From Defluviimonas aquaemixtae (GTDB taxonomy: Bacteria > Pseudomonadota > Alphaproteobacteria > Rhodobacterales > Rhodobacteraceae), in contig NZ_OMOQ01000001.1 of NCBI RefSeq assembly GCF_900302475.1, forward strand, positions 1,860,001 through 1,924,000: a stretch of 64,000 bases of DNA. The letters run 5' to 3'. Of this stretch, positions 43,096 to 52,129 are shown piece by piece. The translations under genes were made by a program, and so were the position numbers. Positions within the stretch are counted from its first letter, which is position 1; each line of letters starts with the position of its first letter. Below the pieces are notes generated by a model. That model was not told the DNA's origin, made no database searches, and was given only the letters and a program-made list of their open reading frames with translations.

Positions 43096-44103
43096 ATGTC
43101 CATCCGGGCACCCCTTTTCAGCCTCTCGCTGATTGCGTTGGCCGCACCTGCTTTCGCCGAGGAGGTCAACGTCTATTCGCTCCGCCAGCCGGAGCTGATC
43201 CAGCCGCTATTTGACGCCTTCACGGCCGAGACGGGGATCGACGTGAACGTCGCGCATATCGACAAGGGCATGGTCGAACGGCTGCAGAGCGAGGGCGACC
43301 GCAGCCCCGCCGATCTCGTCCTGACGGTCGATATCGCCAAGCTCTCACAGGTCGTCGAGGCGGGCGTTACGCAGCCGGTCGGATCCGACGTGCTCGAGGC
43401 GAACATACCTGCGGAGTTTCGCGATCCCGGAAACCAGTGGTTCGGCCTGACGACGCGTGCGCGCATCGTCTATGCTTCGAAGGAGCGGGTCGCGGACGGC
43501 GAGGTCACGACCTACGAGGATCTCGCTGACCCGAAATGGAAGGGCCGGATCTGCACCCGCCCCGGCACGCACGATTACAACCTCGGCCTGATGGCGGCGA
43601 TGATCCAGCATCACGGCGCCGACTATGCCAAGAAATGGGCGGCGGGCCTGCGCGCCAACCTCGCCAAGAAGCCCGAAGGCAACGACCGCGCGCAGGTCAA
43701 ATCGATCTGGGCGGGCGAATGCGACATCTCGCTCGGCAACACCTATTACATGGGCGCAATGCTCGCCGACCCCGAACAGGCGGAATGGGCGAATTCCGTG
43801 CGCATCGTCTTTCCGACCTTCGAGGGTGGCGGCACGCACATGAATGTCTCGGGCATGGCAATGACCAAGTCCGCGCCAAACCACGACGCCGCGCTGAAGC
43901 TTATGGAGTTCCTGTCGTCCGACGAGGCGCAGAAGATCTACGCCGAGATCAATCACGAATTCCCGGTCAAGCCGGGCGTAGCGAGATCGGAGCTCGTGGC
44001 AAGTTGGGGCGACTTCACGCCTGACACGCTGAACCTCATGGTTGTCGCGAAATCCCGCCCGGAGGCGCTGAAGATCATGGAAGTGGTGAACTTCGACGGC
44101 TGA
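43096..44103 (+). CDS. Periplasmic Fe(III)-binding protein (FbpA/FutA type)
   Basis: This 335-residue solute-binding protein has a Sec signal peptide (cut after AFA, residue 21) and the ferric-binding family start EEVNVYSLRQPELIQPLFDAFTAETGI. The paired tyrosines in LGNTYYMGAML are the expected iron ligands. It would deliver Fe3+ to an ABC permease, but neither permease nor ATPase gene is adjacent. The gene has its own promoter and terminator, so the transporter must be encoded elsewhere. Confidence 0.9.
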   Translation: MSIRAPLFSLSLIALAAPAFAEEVNVYSLRQPELIQPLFDAFTAETGIDVNVAHIDKGMVERLQSEGDRSPADLVLTVDIAKLSQVVEAGVTQPVGSDVLEANIPAEFRDPGNQWFGLTTRARIVYASKERVADGEVTTYEDLADPKWKGRICTRPGTHDYNLGLMAAMIQHHGADYAKKWAAGLRANLAKKPEGNDRAQVKSIWAGECDISLGNTYYMGAMLADPEQAEWANSVRIVFPTFEGGGTHMNVSGMAMTKSAPNHDAALKLMEFLSSDEAQKIYAEINHEFPVKPGVARSELVASWGDFTPDTLNLMVVAKSRPEALKIMEVVNFDG

Positions 44104-44121
44104 GCGCCACGCAGAAAGAGG

Positions 44122-44151
44122 AAAAGCCCCGGCCATTCGGCCGGGGCTTTT
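44122..44151. terminator. Bidirectional intrinsic terminator
   Basis: AAAAGCCCCGGCC and GGCCGGGGCTTTT form a 13-bp perfect stem with a four-base loop, giving T-runs on both strands. It separates the iron-binding protein gene from the convergent sulfotransferase-like gene. Confidence 0.92.
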
Positions 44152-44172
44152 CGCATCGTGGCTCTGCTCGAT

Positions 44173-45075
44173 TTATTCGGCGGCCATCGCGGGCATGAAG
44201 TTGCCCACGACGGTGACACCCTGCATCCGCGCCAGGGTGTCGATATCGGCGACATAGCGGCCCTTGAGATCGGCAAGCTGAAGCCCCGCAAAGCCATGCT
44301 CGACCGCCGCCTGTGGCTGACGGGCATGGAAGGCGAGGATACGTTCGCGCTGGCCGGGCGCGAAGCGCGCACTCTGCCGGTAGTGCCGCTGGATCATGGC
44401 GATTGCGCTGTCGGTGATGACAGGCATTGGCGCTGGCAATGCGGGTTCCTGCAATCTAAGCGCGGGCGCGAGATGGGTCAGGAGCTCCTTGGGCGATGGC
44501 CGCGTCGCCAGAATGGTGACCTGCCTCGCGCCGAGTGCGTCGCGCATCGCCTCGATCGTGTCGACCCATCCGCCTGTGAACGTCGCCATGGCAGGCGCGT
44601 ATTCGGCGAAAGGCTCCATCAGCCGGTCGAGCGCAAAGCGTCTCCACGCGGCGACGAATAGCTCGTCATACGGTATGACCGTCATCACGAGGTGCTCGAC
44701 GGGCTGGTCGAGCGCCTCGCGCAGCGCCTCGGCCCGCTTGCGGGCGGCGGGATAGAAACGACCGCCGAGCAGGTTGGCCATACGCCCGGCCAGATCGTGT
44801 TCGGACAAGATCATCCGCCGGCCGCCCTCGAAGGCAGGCGCGAGCGTGGCGGCGACCTTGCCGGCGATGGCCTCGATCTCGGCGCCCTCGTGGCGCGGTT
44901 CGGGAAGGGCGCAGTCGAATGTGCCGCCGGGCGCGCCGGTGCGGCCTGGATAGGCAAGGTCGATATCCGATGCCTTCAGCGCGGCGCGGTTCGCACCCAA
45001 AAAACGCTGGAAATCCTCGGCGCCGCAGCAATGGGCACCTGCATGAACAAGAACCTCGTAAGACGCAGCGGTCAT
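44173..45075 (-). CDS. Sulfotransferase-like hypothetical protein
   Basis: This 300-residue protein starts MTAASYEVLVHAGAHCCGAEDFQRFL. The VLVHAGAH-x-x-G segment resembles the PAPS-binding P-loop region (HAGAHRTGTSSFQ) of a family common in Rhodobacteraceae, followed by YPGRTGAPGG. Here the canonical Arg-Thr-Gly-Thr-Ser is Cys-Cys-Gly-Ala-Glu, so PAPS binding is doubtful. The start at 45075 is chosen because the frame upstream is antisense to the nucleoside hydrolase. Function unknown. Confidence 0.65.
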   Translation of the reverse strand: MTAASYEVLVHAGAHCCGAEDFQRFLGANRAALKASDIDLAYPGRTGAPGGTFDCALPEPRHEGAEIEAIAGKVAATLAPAFEGGRRMILSEHDLAGRMANLLGGRFYPAARKRAEALREALDQPVEHLVMTVIPYDELFVAAWRRFALDRLMEPFAEYAPAMATFTGGWVDTIEAMRDALGARQVTILATRPSPKELLTHLAPALRLQEPALPAPMPVITDSAIAMIQRHYRQSARFAPGQRERILAFHARQPQAAVEHGFAGLQLADLKGRYVADIDTLARMQGVTVVGNFMPAMAAE

Positions 45076-45225
45076 TGTGGTGGCCTTTCCCCGGTGTGGT
45101 AAACAGGCTCTCAGCCAAATATGGCGAACGTTTGACAACTTTTGGTTGCAGATCAGGCGTCTCGCGCATCTGGACAACGTGTCGCCCCCGCGCCACTCTC
45201 GGTCCGCCGGGGGAGGGCCAGACCG

Positions 45226-46164
45226 ATGTCGCCGCGCAAGATCATTATCGACACCGACCCCGGCCAGGACGACGCCGTGGCGATTCTGCTGGCGCTCGCT
45301 TCGCCCGAACTGGAGGTGCTGGGCATCACCTGCGTGGCCGGCAACGTGCCACTGCCGCTCACGTCGAAGAACGCGCGGATCGTGTGCGAACTGGCCGGCC
45401 GCGACGACGTCCGGGTCTTCTCCGGCTGCGAGGCGCCGCTTACCCGCCAGCTCGTCACCGCCGAACATGTCCATGGCAAGACGGGCCTCGACGGGATCGA
45501 CCTTCCCGACCCCGTCATGCCGCTCCAGGACGCCCACGCGGTCGACTTCCTGATCGAGACGCTGCGCGCGGAACCCTCGGGCAGCGTGACGCTCTGCCCG
45601 ATCGGCCCGCTCACCAACATCGCTACGGCCTTCCGCCACGCTCCCGACATCGTCGGCCGGGTGGCGGAAATCGTCCTGATGGGCGGCGCCTATTTCGAGG
45701 TCGGCAATGTCACGCCCGCGGCCGAGTTCAACATCTATGTCGACCCGGAGGCCGCTGACATCGTGTTCCGCTCGGGTCTGCCCATCGTCGTGATGCCGCT
45801 CGACGTCACGCACAAGGTGTTGACCACGCGCGCCCGGGTCGAGGCGTTCCGGGGCCTCGGTACCAAGGTCGGCCATTCCGTCGCGAGCTGGACGGATTTC
45901 TTCGAACGCTTCGACATGGCGAAGTACGGCTCGGAGGGCGCGCCGCTGCACGATCCGTGCACAATCGCCTATCTTTTGAAACCCGACCTCTTCTCGGGCC
46001 GCCACATCAACGTCGAGATCGAAACCGAGGGCCGGTTCACGACCGGCATGACGGTCGCCGACTGGTGGCGCGTCTCTGGCCGCGCGGCCAATGCGATGTT
46101 CATGGGCGACGTCGACGCCGAAGGGTTCTACACTCTCTTGACCGAACGTATCGGAAGGTTGTGA
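45226..46164 (+). CDS. Inosine/uridine-preferring nucleoside hydrolase
   Basis: This 312-residue enzyme has the Ca2+-binding DTDPGQDDAVAI motif at residues 9-20 and the active-site segments LMGGAYFEVGNVTPAAEFNIYVDPEAA and LHDPCTIAYLL. It cleaves the N-glycosidic bond of ribonucleosides for salvage. The ATG at 45226 fits the family. It is followed after 3 bp by an acetyltransferase gene and then selO, all in one direction. Confidence 0.92.
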   Translation: MSPRKIIIDTDPGQDDAVAILLALASPELEVLGITCVAGNVPLPLTSKNARIVCELAGRDDVRVFSGCEAPLTRQLVTAEHVHGKTGLDGIDLPDPVMPLQDAHAVDFLIETLRAEPSGSVTLCPIGPLTNIATAFRHAPDIVGRVAEIVLMGGAYFEVGNVTPAAEFNIYVDPEAADIVFRSGLPIVVMPLDVTHKVLTTRARVEAFRGLGTKVGHSVASWTDFFERFDMAKYGSEGAPLHDPCTIAYLLKPDLFSGRHINVEIETEGRFTTGMTVADWWRVSGRAANAMFMGDVDAEGFYTLLTERIGRL

Positions 46165-46167
46165 CCC

Positions 46168-46608
46168 ATGCTGCACCGTGCCGGACCCGAGGATATCGAT
46201 CTAATCCTGCCGCTCGTCGCCGCCTACCACTCCCATGAAGGCATCGCTTCGTCCCCCGAGGCCCGCCGCGCCGCGCTCGCACCGCTCCTGAAAGGATCGG
46301 ATTTCGGCGCGGTCTGGCTGATCGGCACGCACTCCGCGCCAATCGGCTATATCGCCATCACCTTTGGCTGGTCGATCGAGATGGGTGGCCAGGACGCCTT
46401 CGTCGACGAGTTTTTCCTCGTTCCCGCCTCGCGCGGGAAGGGCCACGGTCAGGCGGCGCTCGACCTCGTAACGGCCGAACTCAAGGCACGCGGCGTAAGG
46501 GCGCTGCATCTCGAGGTTTCGCGCGACAACCAAGCGGGGCAGCGGTTTTACCGCCACGCAGGCTTCGAACCACGCGAAGGGTATTTTCTTATGAGCCACA
46601 CGCTCTAG
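46168..46608 (+). CDS. GNAT family N-acetyltransferase
   Basis: This 146-residue acetyltransferase has the acetyl-CoA loop PASRGKGHGQAALDLV and the closing ALHLEVSRDNQAGQRFYRHAGF strand-helix, characteristic of amine acetyltransferases. It starts 3 bp after the nucleoside hydrolase stop and ends 9 bp before selO, so the three genes are likely an operon. Substrate is unknown. Confidence 0.9.
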   Translation: MLHRAGPEDIDLILPLVAAYHSHEGIASSPEARRAALAPLLKGSDFGAVWLIGTHSAPIGYIAITFGWSIEMGGQDAFVDEFFLVPASRGKGHGQAALDLVTAELKARGVRALHLEVSRDNQAGQRFYRHAGFEPREGYFLMSHTL

Positions 46609-46617
46609 ATATAGGGC

Positions 46618-48042
46618 ATGGCTCTCGACATCGCCTTCGACAATTCCTACGCGCGGCTGCCGGACCGGTTCTTCGTCCGGCAAAAACCGGTGCCCGTCGC
46701 GGAACCCGGCCTAATCGCCGTAAACGACGCTCTGGCGCGTCGGCTCGGGCTCGACCCCGCGGCGCTCGCCGCACCAGAGGGCGTGGCCATGCTGTCCGGC
46801 AATGCAGTGCCGGAGGGCGCGGCGCCCCTCGCCCAGGCTTATGCCGGGCATCAGTTCGGCGGCTGGGTGCCGCAACTCGGCGACGGTCGCGCGATCCTGA
46901 TGGGCGAGGTCGTGGCCCCGGACGGCGCGCGGTTCGACATCCAGCTCAAGGGCGCAGGCCAGACGCCGTTTTCGCGCAGGGGCGACGGTCGAGCCTGGAT
47001 CGGGCCGGTGATCCGCGAGTACATCGTCTCCGAGGCGATGGCGGCGCTTGGCGTGCCGACGACCCGGGCGCTTGCCGCCGTGACGACCGGTGAGCCGGTC
47101 TGGCGCGAAAGCGCCCTGCCCGGCGCCGTCCTCGCCCGCGTGGCCGCGAGCCATGTCCGCGTCGGCACGTTCCAGTTTTTCGCCGCCCGCCAGGACGCCG
47201 AGGCGCTGAAGCTCCTGACTGAGCACGTCATTAATCGCCACTACCCCGACGCCGACGGCCCGCTCGCGCTTCTCGACGCGGTCGTCGCGGCGCAGGCGCG
47301 GCTTCTGGCGCGGTGGATGAGCCTCGGCTTCATCCACGGCGTGATGAACACCGACAACATGGCGATCTCGGGCGAGACCATCGACTATGGGCCTTGTGCC
47401 TTCATGGATGCCTATCATCCGGCCAAAGTCTTTTCCTCGATCGACCAGTTCGGCCGCTACGCCTACGCCAACCAGCCGCGCATCGCCGTCTGGAACCTCG
47501 CGCAATTCGCCTCCTGCCTTCTGCCGCTCATGGGTGATGAAGAGCCGGCGATCGAGGCCGCAACCGCCTCGATTAATCGTTTCCCGGACATCTACCAACC
47601 CGAGTGGCTTCGGCTCTTCCGTGCCAAGATCGGTCTTGCGACCGAAGCAGAGGGCGACGACACCCTGATCGAGGACCTGTTGACGCTCATGGCCGAAGGG
47701 CAGGCCGATTTCACGCGCACGTTCCGGGGCCTTGCGGATGGCGGCGCGCGCGCCGAATTCGCCGACCCAACAGGCTTCGACGCCTGGGCGGCGCGCTGGA
47801 CCGATCGGGTCGCGCGCGAGGACGACCCGAAGGATCGCATGTGCCGCGCCAATCCTTTCGTTATTCCGCGCAACCACCAAGTGGAAGCAGCCATTCAGGC
47901 GGCGGTTAAGGGCGACTACGAGCCCTTCTCGCGGCTGAACGACGTTCTCTCGACACCATTCGGGGAAAACCCCGGGGCGGCGGAATACGCCCTTGCCCCC
48001 ACTCCGGACGAAGAGGTCCGGCGCACCTTCTGCGGCACATGA
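46618..48042 (+). CDS. selO: Protein adenylyltransferase SelO (YdiU)
   Basis: This 474-residue pseudokinase-fold enzyme transfers AMP to Ser, Thr or Tyr residues of target proteins and is linked to the oxidative stress response. Family segments [41 protein letters not shown] and the catalytic [20 protein letters not shown] with the metal-binding Asn/Asp are intact. Length is close to E. coli SelO. Bacterial SelO often ends in a Cys-containing tail; here the last residues are RRTFCGT, retaining one cysteine. Confidence 0.95.
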   Translation: MALDIAFDNSYARLPDRFFVRQKPVPVAEPGLIAVNDALARRLGLDPAALAAPEGVAMLSGNAVPEGAAPLAQAYAGHQFGGWVPQLGDGRAILMGEVVAPDGARFDIQLKGAGQTPFSRRGDGRAWIGPVIREYIVSEAMAALGVPTTRALAAVTTGEPVWRESALPGAVLARVAASHVRVGTFQFFAARQDAEALKLLTEHVINRHYPDADGPLALLDAVVAAQARLLARWMSLGFIHGVMNTDNMAISGETIDYGPCAFMDAYHPAKVFSSIDQFGRYAYANQPRIAVWNLAQFASCLLPLMGDEEPAIEAATASINRFPDIYQPEWLRLFRAKIGLATEAEGDDTLIEDLLTLMAEGQADFTRTFRGLADGGARAEFADPTGFDAWAARWTDRVAREDDPKDRMCRANPFVIPRNHQVEAAIQAAVKGDYEPFSRLNDVLSTPFGENPGAAEYALAPTPDEEVRRTFCGT

Positions 48043-48183
48043 CCTGCATTGGAACGAGCGAAGGGCGCGACGCGTGGCGCGCGGAAGCGGCGCAGACCTA
48101 CGCCCGAGATGGCGCGACGGACTGCCAGCCCAGGTTTCCGGTGGCCGGCGACAGGTCTGGGAAGCCGGGATAAGACGCTGGTC

Positions 48184-48894
48184 ATGAAACTGCGCCTCGC
48201 CTCGTACAACGTGCACAAATGCCTCGGCCTCGACCGGCGCCGCCAACCGCGCCGCATCGTCAACGTGCTAAACGCGCTGCGGGCCGACATCGTCGCCCTG
48301 CAGGAGGTCGACCACCGCCTTGCCCCTCGCCCAGCCGCGCTGCCGCACGGACTCTTGGAAAAAGAAACGGATTTCGGTCTTCTGCCCTTTGCGCCGGACG
48401 GGCCGAGCCTTGGCTGGCATGGTCAGACCATCCTCGTGCGGAACGGGCTGGACGTGACCCAGATCCGGCGGATCATTCTGCCGGGGCTCGAGCCGCGCGG
48501 CGCGATCTTGGCCGAACTCGACATCGACGGCATCAGGGTCAGGGTAGTTGGCGTCCATCTCGGGCTGATTCGCCGCTTTCGCAGGATGCAGTTGGCGGCG
48601 ATCCGGGCGGCCCTGAGCCGTCGCGGGGCGATGCCGACGGCGATACTAGGCGATTTCAACGACTGGTCCGCGGCGGGCGGCGCCGAGATGCTCGGCCAGG
48701 GCTACCGTCTTCACACGCCCGGTCGGAGCTTTCCCTCGCCGCAGCCGATTGGCGCGCTCGACCGGGTCGCCGTATCCGAGGGCATGCATCTGCGCGATGC
48801 CGGCGTATTCGACGGCCCGCCCGCCCGGATCGCCTCGGATCACCTGCCCATCTGGGCGGATATCGAGATCACCGGCAGCGTGCCGGATGATTGA
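48184..48894 (+). CDS. Endonuclease/exonuclease/phosphatase family protein
   Basis: This 236-residue protein has the EEP fold: MKLRLASYNVHKCLGLDRR, LQEVDHR (Glu), ILGDFNDW (Asp/Asn) and the final SDHLPIW with the catalytic histidine. Such proteins in this clade are small and often sit near phospholipase or cardiolipin synthase genes; none is adjacent here. The ATG at 48184 is the conserved start. The 140 bp between selO and this gene have no other features. Confidence 0.88.
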   Translation: MKLRLASYNVHKCLGLDRRRQPRRIVNVLNALRADIVALQEVDHRLAPRPAALPHGLLEKETDFGLLPFAPDGPSLGWHGQTILVRNGLDVTQIRRIILPGLEPRGAILAELDIDGIRVRVVGVHLGLIRRFRRMQLAAIRAALSRRGAMPTAILGDFNDWSAAGGAEMLGQGYRLHTPGRSFPSPQPIGALDRVAVSEGMHLRDAGVFDGPPARIASDHLPIWADIEITGSVPDD

Positions 48895-48957
48895 TGGCGG
48901 TGATTCCGGCCAGGCCGAGACGCGTCGCACCAGCCTGACGGCGACCCGCCTTCCCCC

Positions 48958-48986
48958 TTGCCTGAGTTTCCGTCACGGAGTAATCA
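48958..48986 (+). promoter_or_regulatory. Promoter of tRNA-Gly
   Basis: TTGCCT and TAATCA are separated by exactly 17 bases, with the expected start about three bases before the tRNA at 48996. Confidence 0.7.
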
Positions 48987-48995
48987 GGCGCTGAG

Positions 48996-49069
48996 GCGGG
49001 TGTAGCTCAATGGTAGAGCAGAAGCTTCCCAAGCTTACGAAGGGGGTTCGATTCCCTTCACCCGCTCCA
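48996..49069 (+). tRNA. tRNA-Gly(CCC)
   Basis: A 74-nt cloverleaf folds with acceptor GCGGGTG/CACCCGC, D arm GCTC/GAGC and anticodon loop TTCCCAA (anticodon CCC). The T arm has TTCGATT, and CCA is encoded. The anticodon stem has one G-A mismatch at its outer pair, as in many tRNA-Gly(CCC). It reads codon GGG. Confidence 0.97.
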
Positions 49070-49119
49070 TGTCTTCGGGAATGAAGTGACGAACCGTCGG
49101 CAACACGAGGAGACAAGTC

Positions 49120-49359
49120 ATGAAGAAAACCGTTCTCTCCGCCATCGCTCTGGCCGCGATGACCATGCCCGCTTTCGCCAATGAATGCCCCTCGATCATG
49201 GCCCAGATCGACGAGGCCATGCAGAGCACAACCGCCGACGACGCGACCAAGGCGTCGGTGATGGAGCTCTACGAGTCCGGCAAGGCCAAGCACGAATCCG
49301 GCGACCATGACGGCTCTGTGGCCGACCTGAACGCGGCGCTGGAGCTGCTCGGCGCCTGA
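49120..49359 (+). CDS. Small periplasmic protein (79 residues)
   Basis: It has a clear Sec signal peptide (MKKTVLSAIALAAMTMPAFA, cleavage before NECPS). The mature part is about 59 residues, helical, and ends in a single TPR-like helix pair (ASVMELYESGKAKHESGDHDGSVADLNAALELL). A GAGGAGA ribosome binding site precedes the ATG. It lies 50 bp after tRNA-Gly. Similar short secreted proteins occur in the group; function unknown. Confidence 0.8.
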   Translation: MKKTVLSAIALAAMTMPAFANECPSIMAQIDEAMQSTTADDATKASVMELYESGKAKHESGDHDGSVADLNAALELLGA

Positions 49360-49445
49360 CGCCGGCACGAAGTCCCCAGAAGGCTTTGCTTCCGCCCGGC
49401 GGGCGGATAGGTGAGGCTTGTATCATCGCTTCAGGAGCAGATCGC

Positions 49446-49802
49446 ATGAGCACAGCCATCACCCGGTTCGAAACCGGCAAGCGGATGTCCAACGCCGTCA
49501 TCCACAACGGCATCGTCCATCTCGCCGGCGTCGTCGGAGAGCCCGGCGGCGATGTCGCCGCTCAGACGCGCGACTGTCTCAAGGAGATCGAGCGGCTGCT
49601 GGCGCTTGCCGGTTCGGACAAGACGCGGATCCTGCGCGCACAGATCTGGCTGGCCGATATCGGGTCGGACTTCGCGGCGATGAACGCGGTCTGGGACGAC
49701 TGGGTGCAGAAAGGTCACGCCCCGGCGCGGGCGACCGGCGAGGCGAAGCTCGCCGCACCCGAATATCTGGTCGAGATCATCATCACGGCCGCGCAGGCCT
49801 GA
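49446..49802 (+). CDS. RidA family protein (enamine/imine deaminase)
   Basis: This 118-residue YjgF/RidA-family protein releases ammonia from reactive enamines such as 2-aminoacrylate. The family segments NAVIHNGIVHLAGVVGEP, DKTRILRAQIWLADI and the terminal ARATGEAKLAAPEYLVEIIITA are present. In the last one the usual catalytic Arg (PARxxV) appears as PARATG, so it may belong to a RidA subfamily. Convergent with the ureohydrolase gene 11 bp away. Confidence 0.88.
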   Translation: MSTAITRFETGKRMSNAVIHNGIVHLAGVVGEPGGDVAAQTRDCLKEIERLLALAGSDKTRILRAQIWLADIGSDFAAMNAVWDDWVQKGHAPARATGEAKLAAPEYLVEIIITAAQA

Positions 49803-49813
49803 GCCTCGAGCGT

Positions 49814-50770
49814 TTACAACGCGGCGACCATGACGCAGAGCATCTCGAACATCAACGAGGCGCCGAGCCACGCTGTGCCGCCGGTTGGATCGAAGGGCGG
49901 CGAGACCTCGACCAGATCGGCCGCGACGATGTTCAACCCGGCACATTCGCGCACGACCCGGATGGCCTCGTAGGCATTCGGTCCGCCCCATTCGGGGGTG
50001 CCCGTCCCTGGCGCGACCGACGGATCGACGAAATCGATATCATAGGACATGTAGGCGGGCCGATCGCCCACGATCTCACGCGCCTCGGCCATCACGTCGT
50101 CGATGCCGCGGTCGAAAAATTCCTCAATCGTGACGATGCGGATGCCATGCGCCTTGGCGAAGTCGCGGTCTTCGGCATCGTACATCGTCCCCCGAATCCC
50201 GATCTGGATCATACGTTTGGGGTCGAGTAGCCCTTCCTCCACGGCCGAGCGGAAGGGGTTACCGTGGGTCAGCGTCGTGCCGCCGAAATAGGGCGGGAAG
50301 AGGTCCGTGTGACTGTCGAAATGGACGAGGCCAAGCGGCGCCCCCCTGGCCAGCCCGCGCAGGACAGGGAGCGTGCAGAGGTGATCGCCGCCCGCGACAA
50401 GCGGCCGGATGCCGCGCGTCTCGAGCCTGGCGAAATACTCTTCGAATCGCCGCAGCGTATCGGGGTTGTCGACCGGGTTCGGGCCGACATCGCCGAGGTC
50501 GGCGCAATTCGCGGCCTCGAACGGGCGCAGCCCACTGGCCGCATGCTGCGCGCGGATCATCGTCGAATAGTCGCGCAGCTGCCGCGGCCCGTGGCGCGGA
50601 CCCGGACGGTTCGACACGCCGCCGTCCCACGGCAGCCCGACCAGGCCGATCTGAACATCGCCTGCGCGCGAATGGTCCTCGGACACGTGCGGGAGCCGCA
50701 TGAAGGTTGGGATGCCCGCGAAGCGTGGCAGCTCCATCCCCGAGATCGGCTTGAAAAAAGCGTCGGCCAT
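49814..50770 (-). CDS. Ureohydrolase (agmatinase / arginase family)
   Basis: This 318-residue binuclear manganese ureohydrolase has ligands in GGDHLCTLPVL, VHFDSHTDLF and SYDIDFVDPSVAPGTGTPEWGG. It would split a guanidino compound (agmatine or related) into an amine and urea. Length and the VEVSPPFDPTGGTAWLGA C-terminus fit the agmatinase/SpeB branch, but guanidinobutyrase and guanidinopropionase share these motifs, so the substrate is uncertain. It lies about 170 bp downstream of the HNH gene. Confidence 0.88.
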   Translation of the reverse strand: MADAFFKPISGMELPRFAGIPTFMRLPHVSEDHSRAGDVQIGLVGLPWDGGVSNRPGPRHGPRQLRDYSTMIRAQHAASGLRPFEAANCADLGDVGPNPVDNPDTLRRFEEYFARLETRGIRPLVAGGDHLCTLPVLRGLARGAPLGLVHFDSHTDLFPPYFGGTTLTHGNPFRSAVEEGLLDPKRMIQIGIRGTMYDAEDRDFAKAHGIRIVTIEEFFDRGIDDVMAEAREIVGDRPAYMSYDIDFVDPSVAPGTGTPEWGGPNAYEAIRVVRECAGLNIVAADLVEVSPPFDPTGGTAWLGASLMFEMLCVMVAAL

Positions 50771-50941
50771 TGCCTCTCCCTTCGGTCGCGTGGCGACAGA
50801 TTAGCCGTGGCGGGTCAAAGGTAAAGCCGTCACGAGACGGGCCGCGGCGCAACTATTCAGGTCGCGCGCGTCCGCAGAAGAAGCGCACCCGCACCCCGAA
50901 GAGCCGGTAGTAGCGTCGGGGATCGCGAATGTGGTGGCGCG

Positions 50942-51541
50942 TCAGGCGTCGAGCTCTGCGTCCCAGTAGAGATAGTCGACCCAGCTTTCATGAAGATAGT
51001 TGGGCGGGAATCGCCGCCCGGCGCGCTGCATCTCTTCGGCGTTCGGCCGATGCGGCGGGCGGCGCAGCGTCAGGCCAGATCGCTTCAGAAGCCGGTTCCC
51101 TTTTCGCAGATTGCACGGCGCACAGGCGGCCACGACGTTGTCCCAGCTCGTCACTCCTCCCCTCGACCGGGGCAGGACATGGTCGAACGTAAGGTCGCCC
51201 TTCGAGCCGCAGTACTGACAGCAGAATTCGTCCCTCAGAAAAAGATTGAAGCGCGTGAAGGCCACGCGCTTCTGGGGTTTGACGTAGTCCTTCAGCACGA
51301 CCACCGAGGGGATTCGGATCGCCGTGCGCTGAGAGCGGACCACCTCGTCATACTCGGCAAGGATCGTCACCCGGTCGAGATAGGCGGCCTTGATCGCCTC
51401 CTGCCAGGGCCAGAGCGACAGCGGATAGTAGGACAGCGGCCGGAAATCTGCATTGAGCACCAGCGCGGGAAAATGCTTCAACGACGAAGGCTCCCGCACG
51501 AAGCTGGTTCTGAACTCGCCGTCTTCAGCCCTGTCCAGCAT
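50942..51541 (-). CDS. HNH endonuclease family protein
   Basis: This 199-residue protein has an HNH domain with two zinc-binding CxxC pairs: FCCQYCGSKGDLTFDHVLPRSRGGVTSWDNVVAACAPCNLRKGNR (about residues 105-150). The N-terminal part (LVLNADFRPLSYYPLSLWPWQEAIKAAYLDRV) is the conserved domain of a widespread chromosomal HNH family, not of phage origin. The start at 51541 (MLDRAEDGEF) is the conserved one. It may be a DNA repair or RNA-acting nuclease; role unknown. Confidence 0.88.
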   Translation of the reverse strand: MLDRAEDGEFRTSFVREPSSLKHFPALVLNADFRPLSYYPLSLWPWQEAIKAAYLDRVTILAEYDEVVRSQRTAIRIPSVVVLKDYVKPQKRVAFTRFNLFLRDEFCCQYCGSKGDLTFDHVLPRSRGGVTSWDNVVAACAPCNLRKGNRLLKRSGLTLRRPPHRPNAEEMQRAGRRFPPNYLHESWVDYLYWDAELDA

Positions 51542-51699
51542 CCTTTCACCCGTCCTTGCCCAGACCTGCTGTGGCTTGTGGGGAGGCGGGATTGCCGCCC
51601 CGTCTTGCCGACAACTATATCTGGCGTTTCGGCTCTGACAAGCCCCGCTATGTCGAGTATCCTTGTCTCTCAGGAAAGTGACAGCGAGGTGACGGTACC

Positions 51700-52116
51700 G
51701 TGGAAATTCCCGAAATTCTCGGAACGCTGGAATCCGCGCTCTACACGGATGATCTCGACGCCGCCGAGGCGTTCTACGGCGGCACGCTCGGCCTGCCGGT
51801 GATCCGCCGACAGGAGGGGCGGCACGTATTCTTCGCGCTCGGGGCGTCCATCCTTCTCGTCTTCGATCCGCAAGCCACTTCGATCCCGCCCGCACCGGAT
51901 GCCCGTCTGCCCGTCCCGCCGCACGGGGCGACAGGACCGGGTCACTTTTGCTTCTCGGTAGCGGCCGAGACGCTCGACGCCTGGCGCGCGCATCTCGAAG
52001 CGGCGAGCGTGGAGATCGAGGCGGACTTCCGGTGGCCGAATGGCGCGCGGTCGATCTACATCCGCGATCCGGCCGGCAACTCGGTGGAGTTTGCCGAGCC
52101 AGGGCTCTGGTTCTGA
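51700..52116 (+). CDS. VOC-family (glyoxalase/bleomycin resistance-like) protein
   Basis: This 138-residue vicinal-oxygen-chelate protein has two beta-alpha-beta-beta-beta units: SALYTDDLDAAEAFYGGTLGL and GHFCFSVAAETLDAWRAHLEA...RSIYIRDPAGNSVEFAEP. It could be a glyoxalase-like lyase, dioxygenase or resistance protein. The GTG start at 51700 precedes the family's first strand. It converges with the esterase gene 13 bp away. Confidence 0.85.
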   Translation: MEIPEILGTLESALYTDDLDAAEAFYGGTLGLPVIRRQEGRHVFFALGASILLVFDPQATSIPPAPDARLPVPPHGATGPGHFCFSVAAETLDAWRAHLEAASVEIEADFRWPNGARSIYIRDPAGNSVEFAEPGLWF

Positions 52117-52129
52117 CCGACCGGCAGCC

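Noticed and set aside
45076..46176. Long N-terminal extension of the sulfotransferase-like gene
   Set aside because: Antisense to the nucleoside hydrolase; homology-like sequence begins only at 45075.
46711..48246. 511-codon minus-strand open frame
   Set aside because: Antisense to selO, which has all family motifs.
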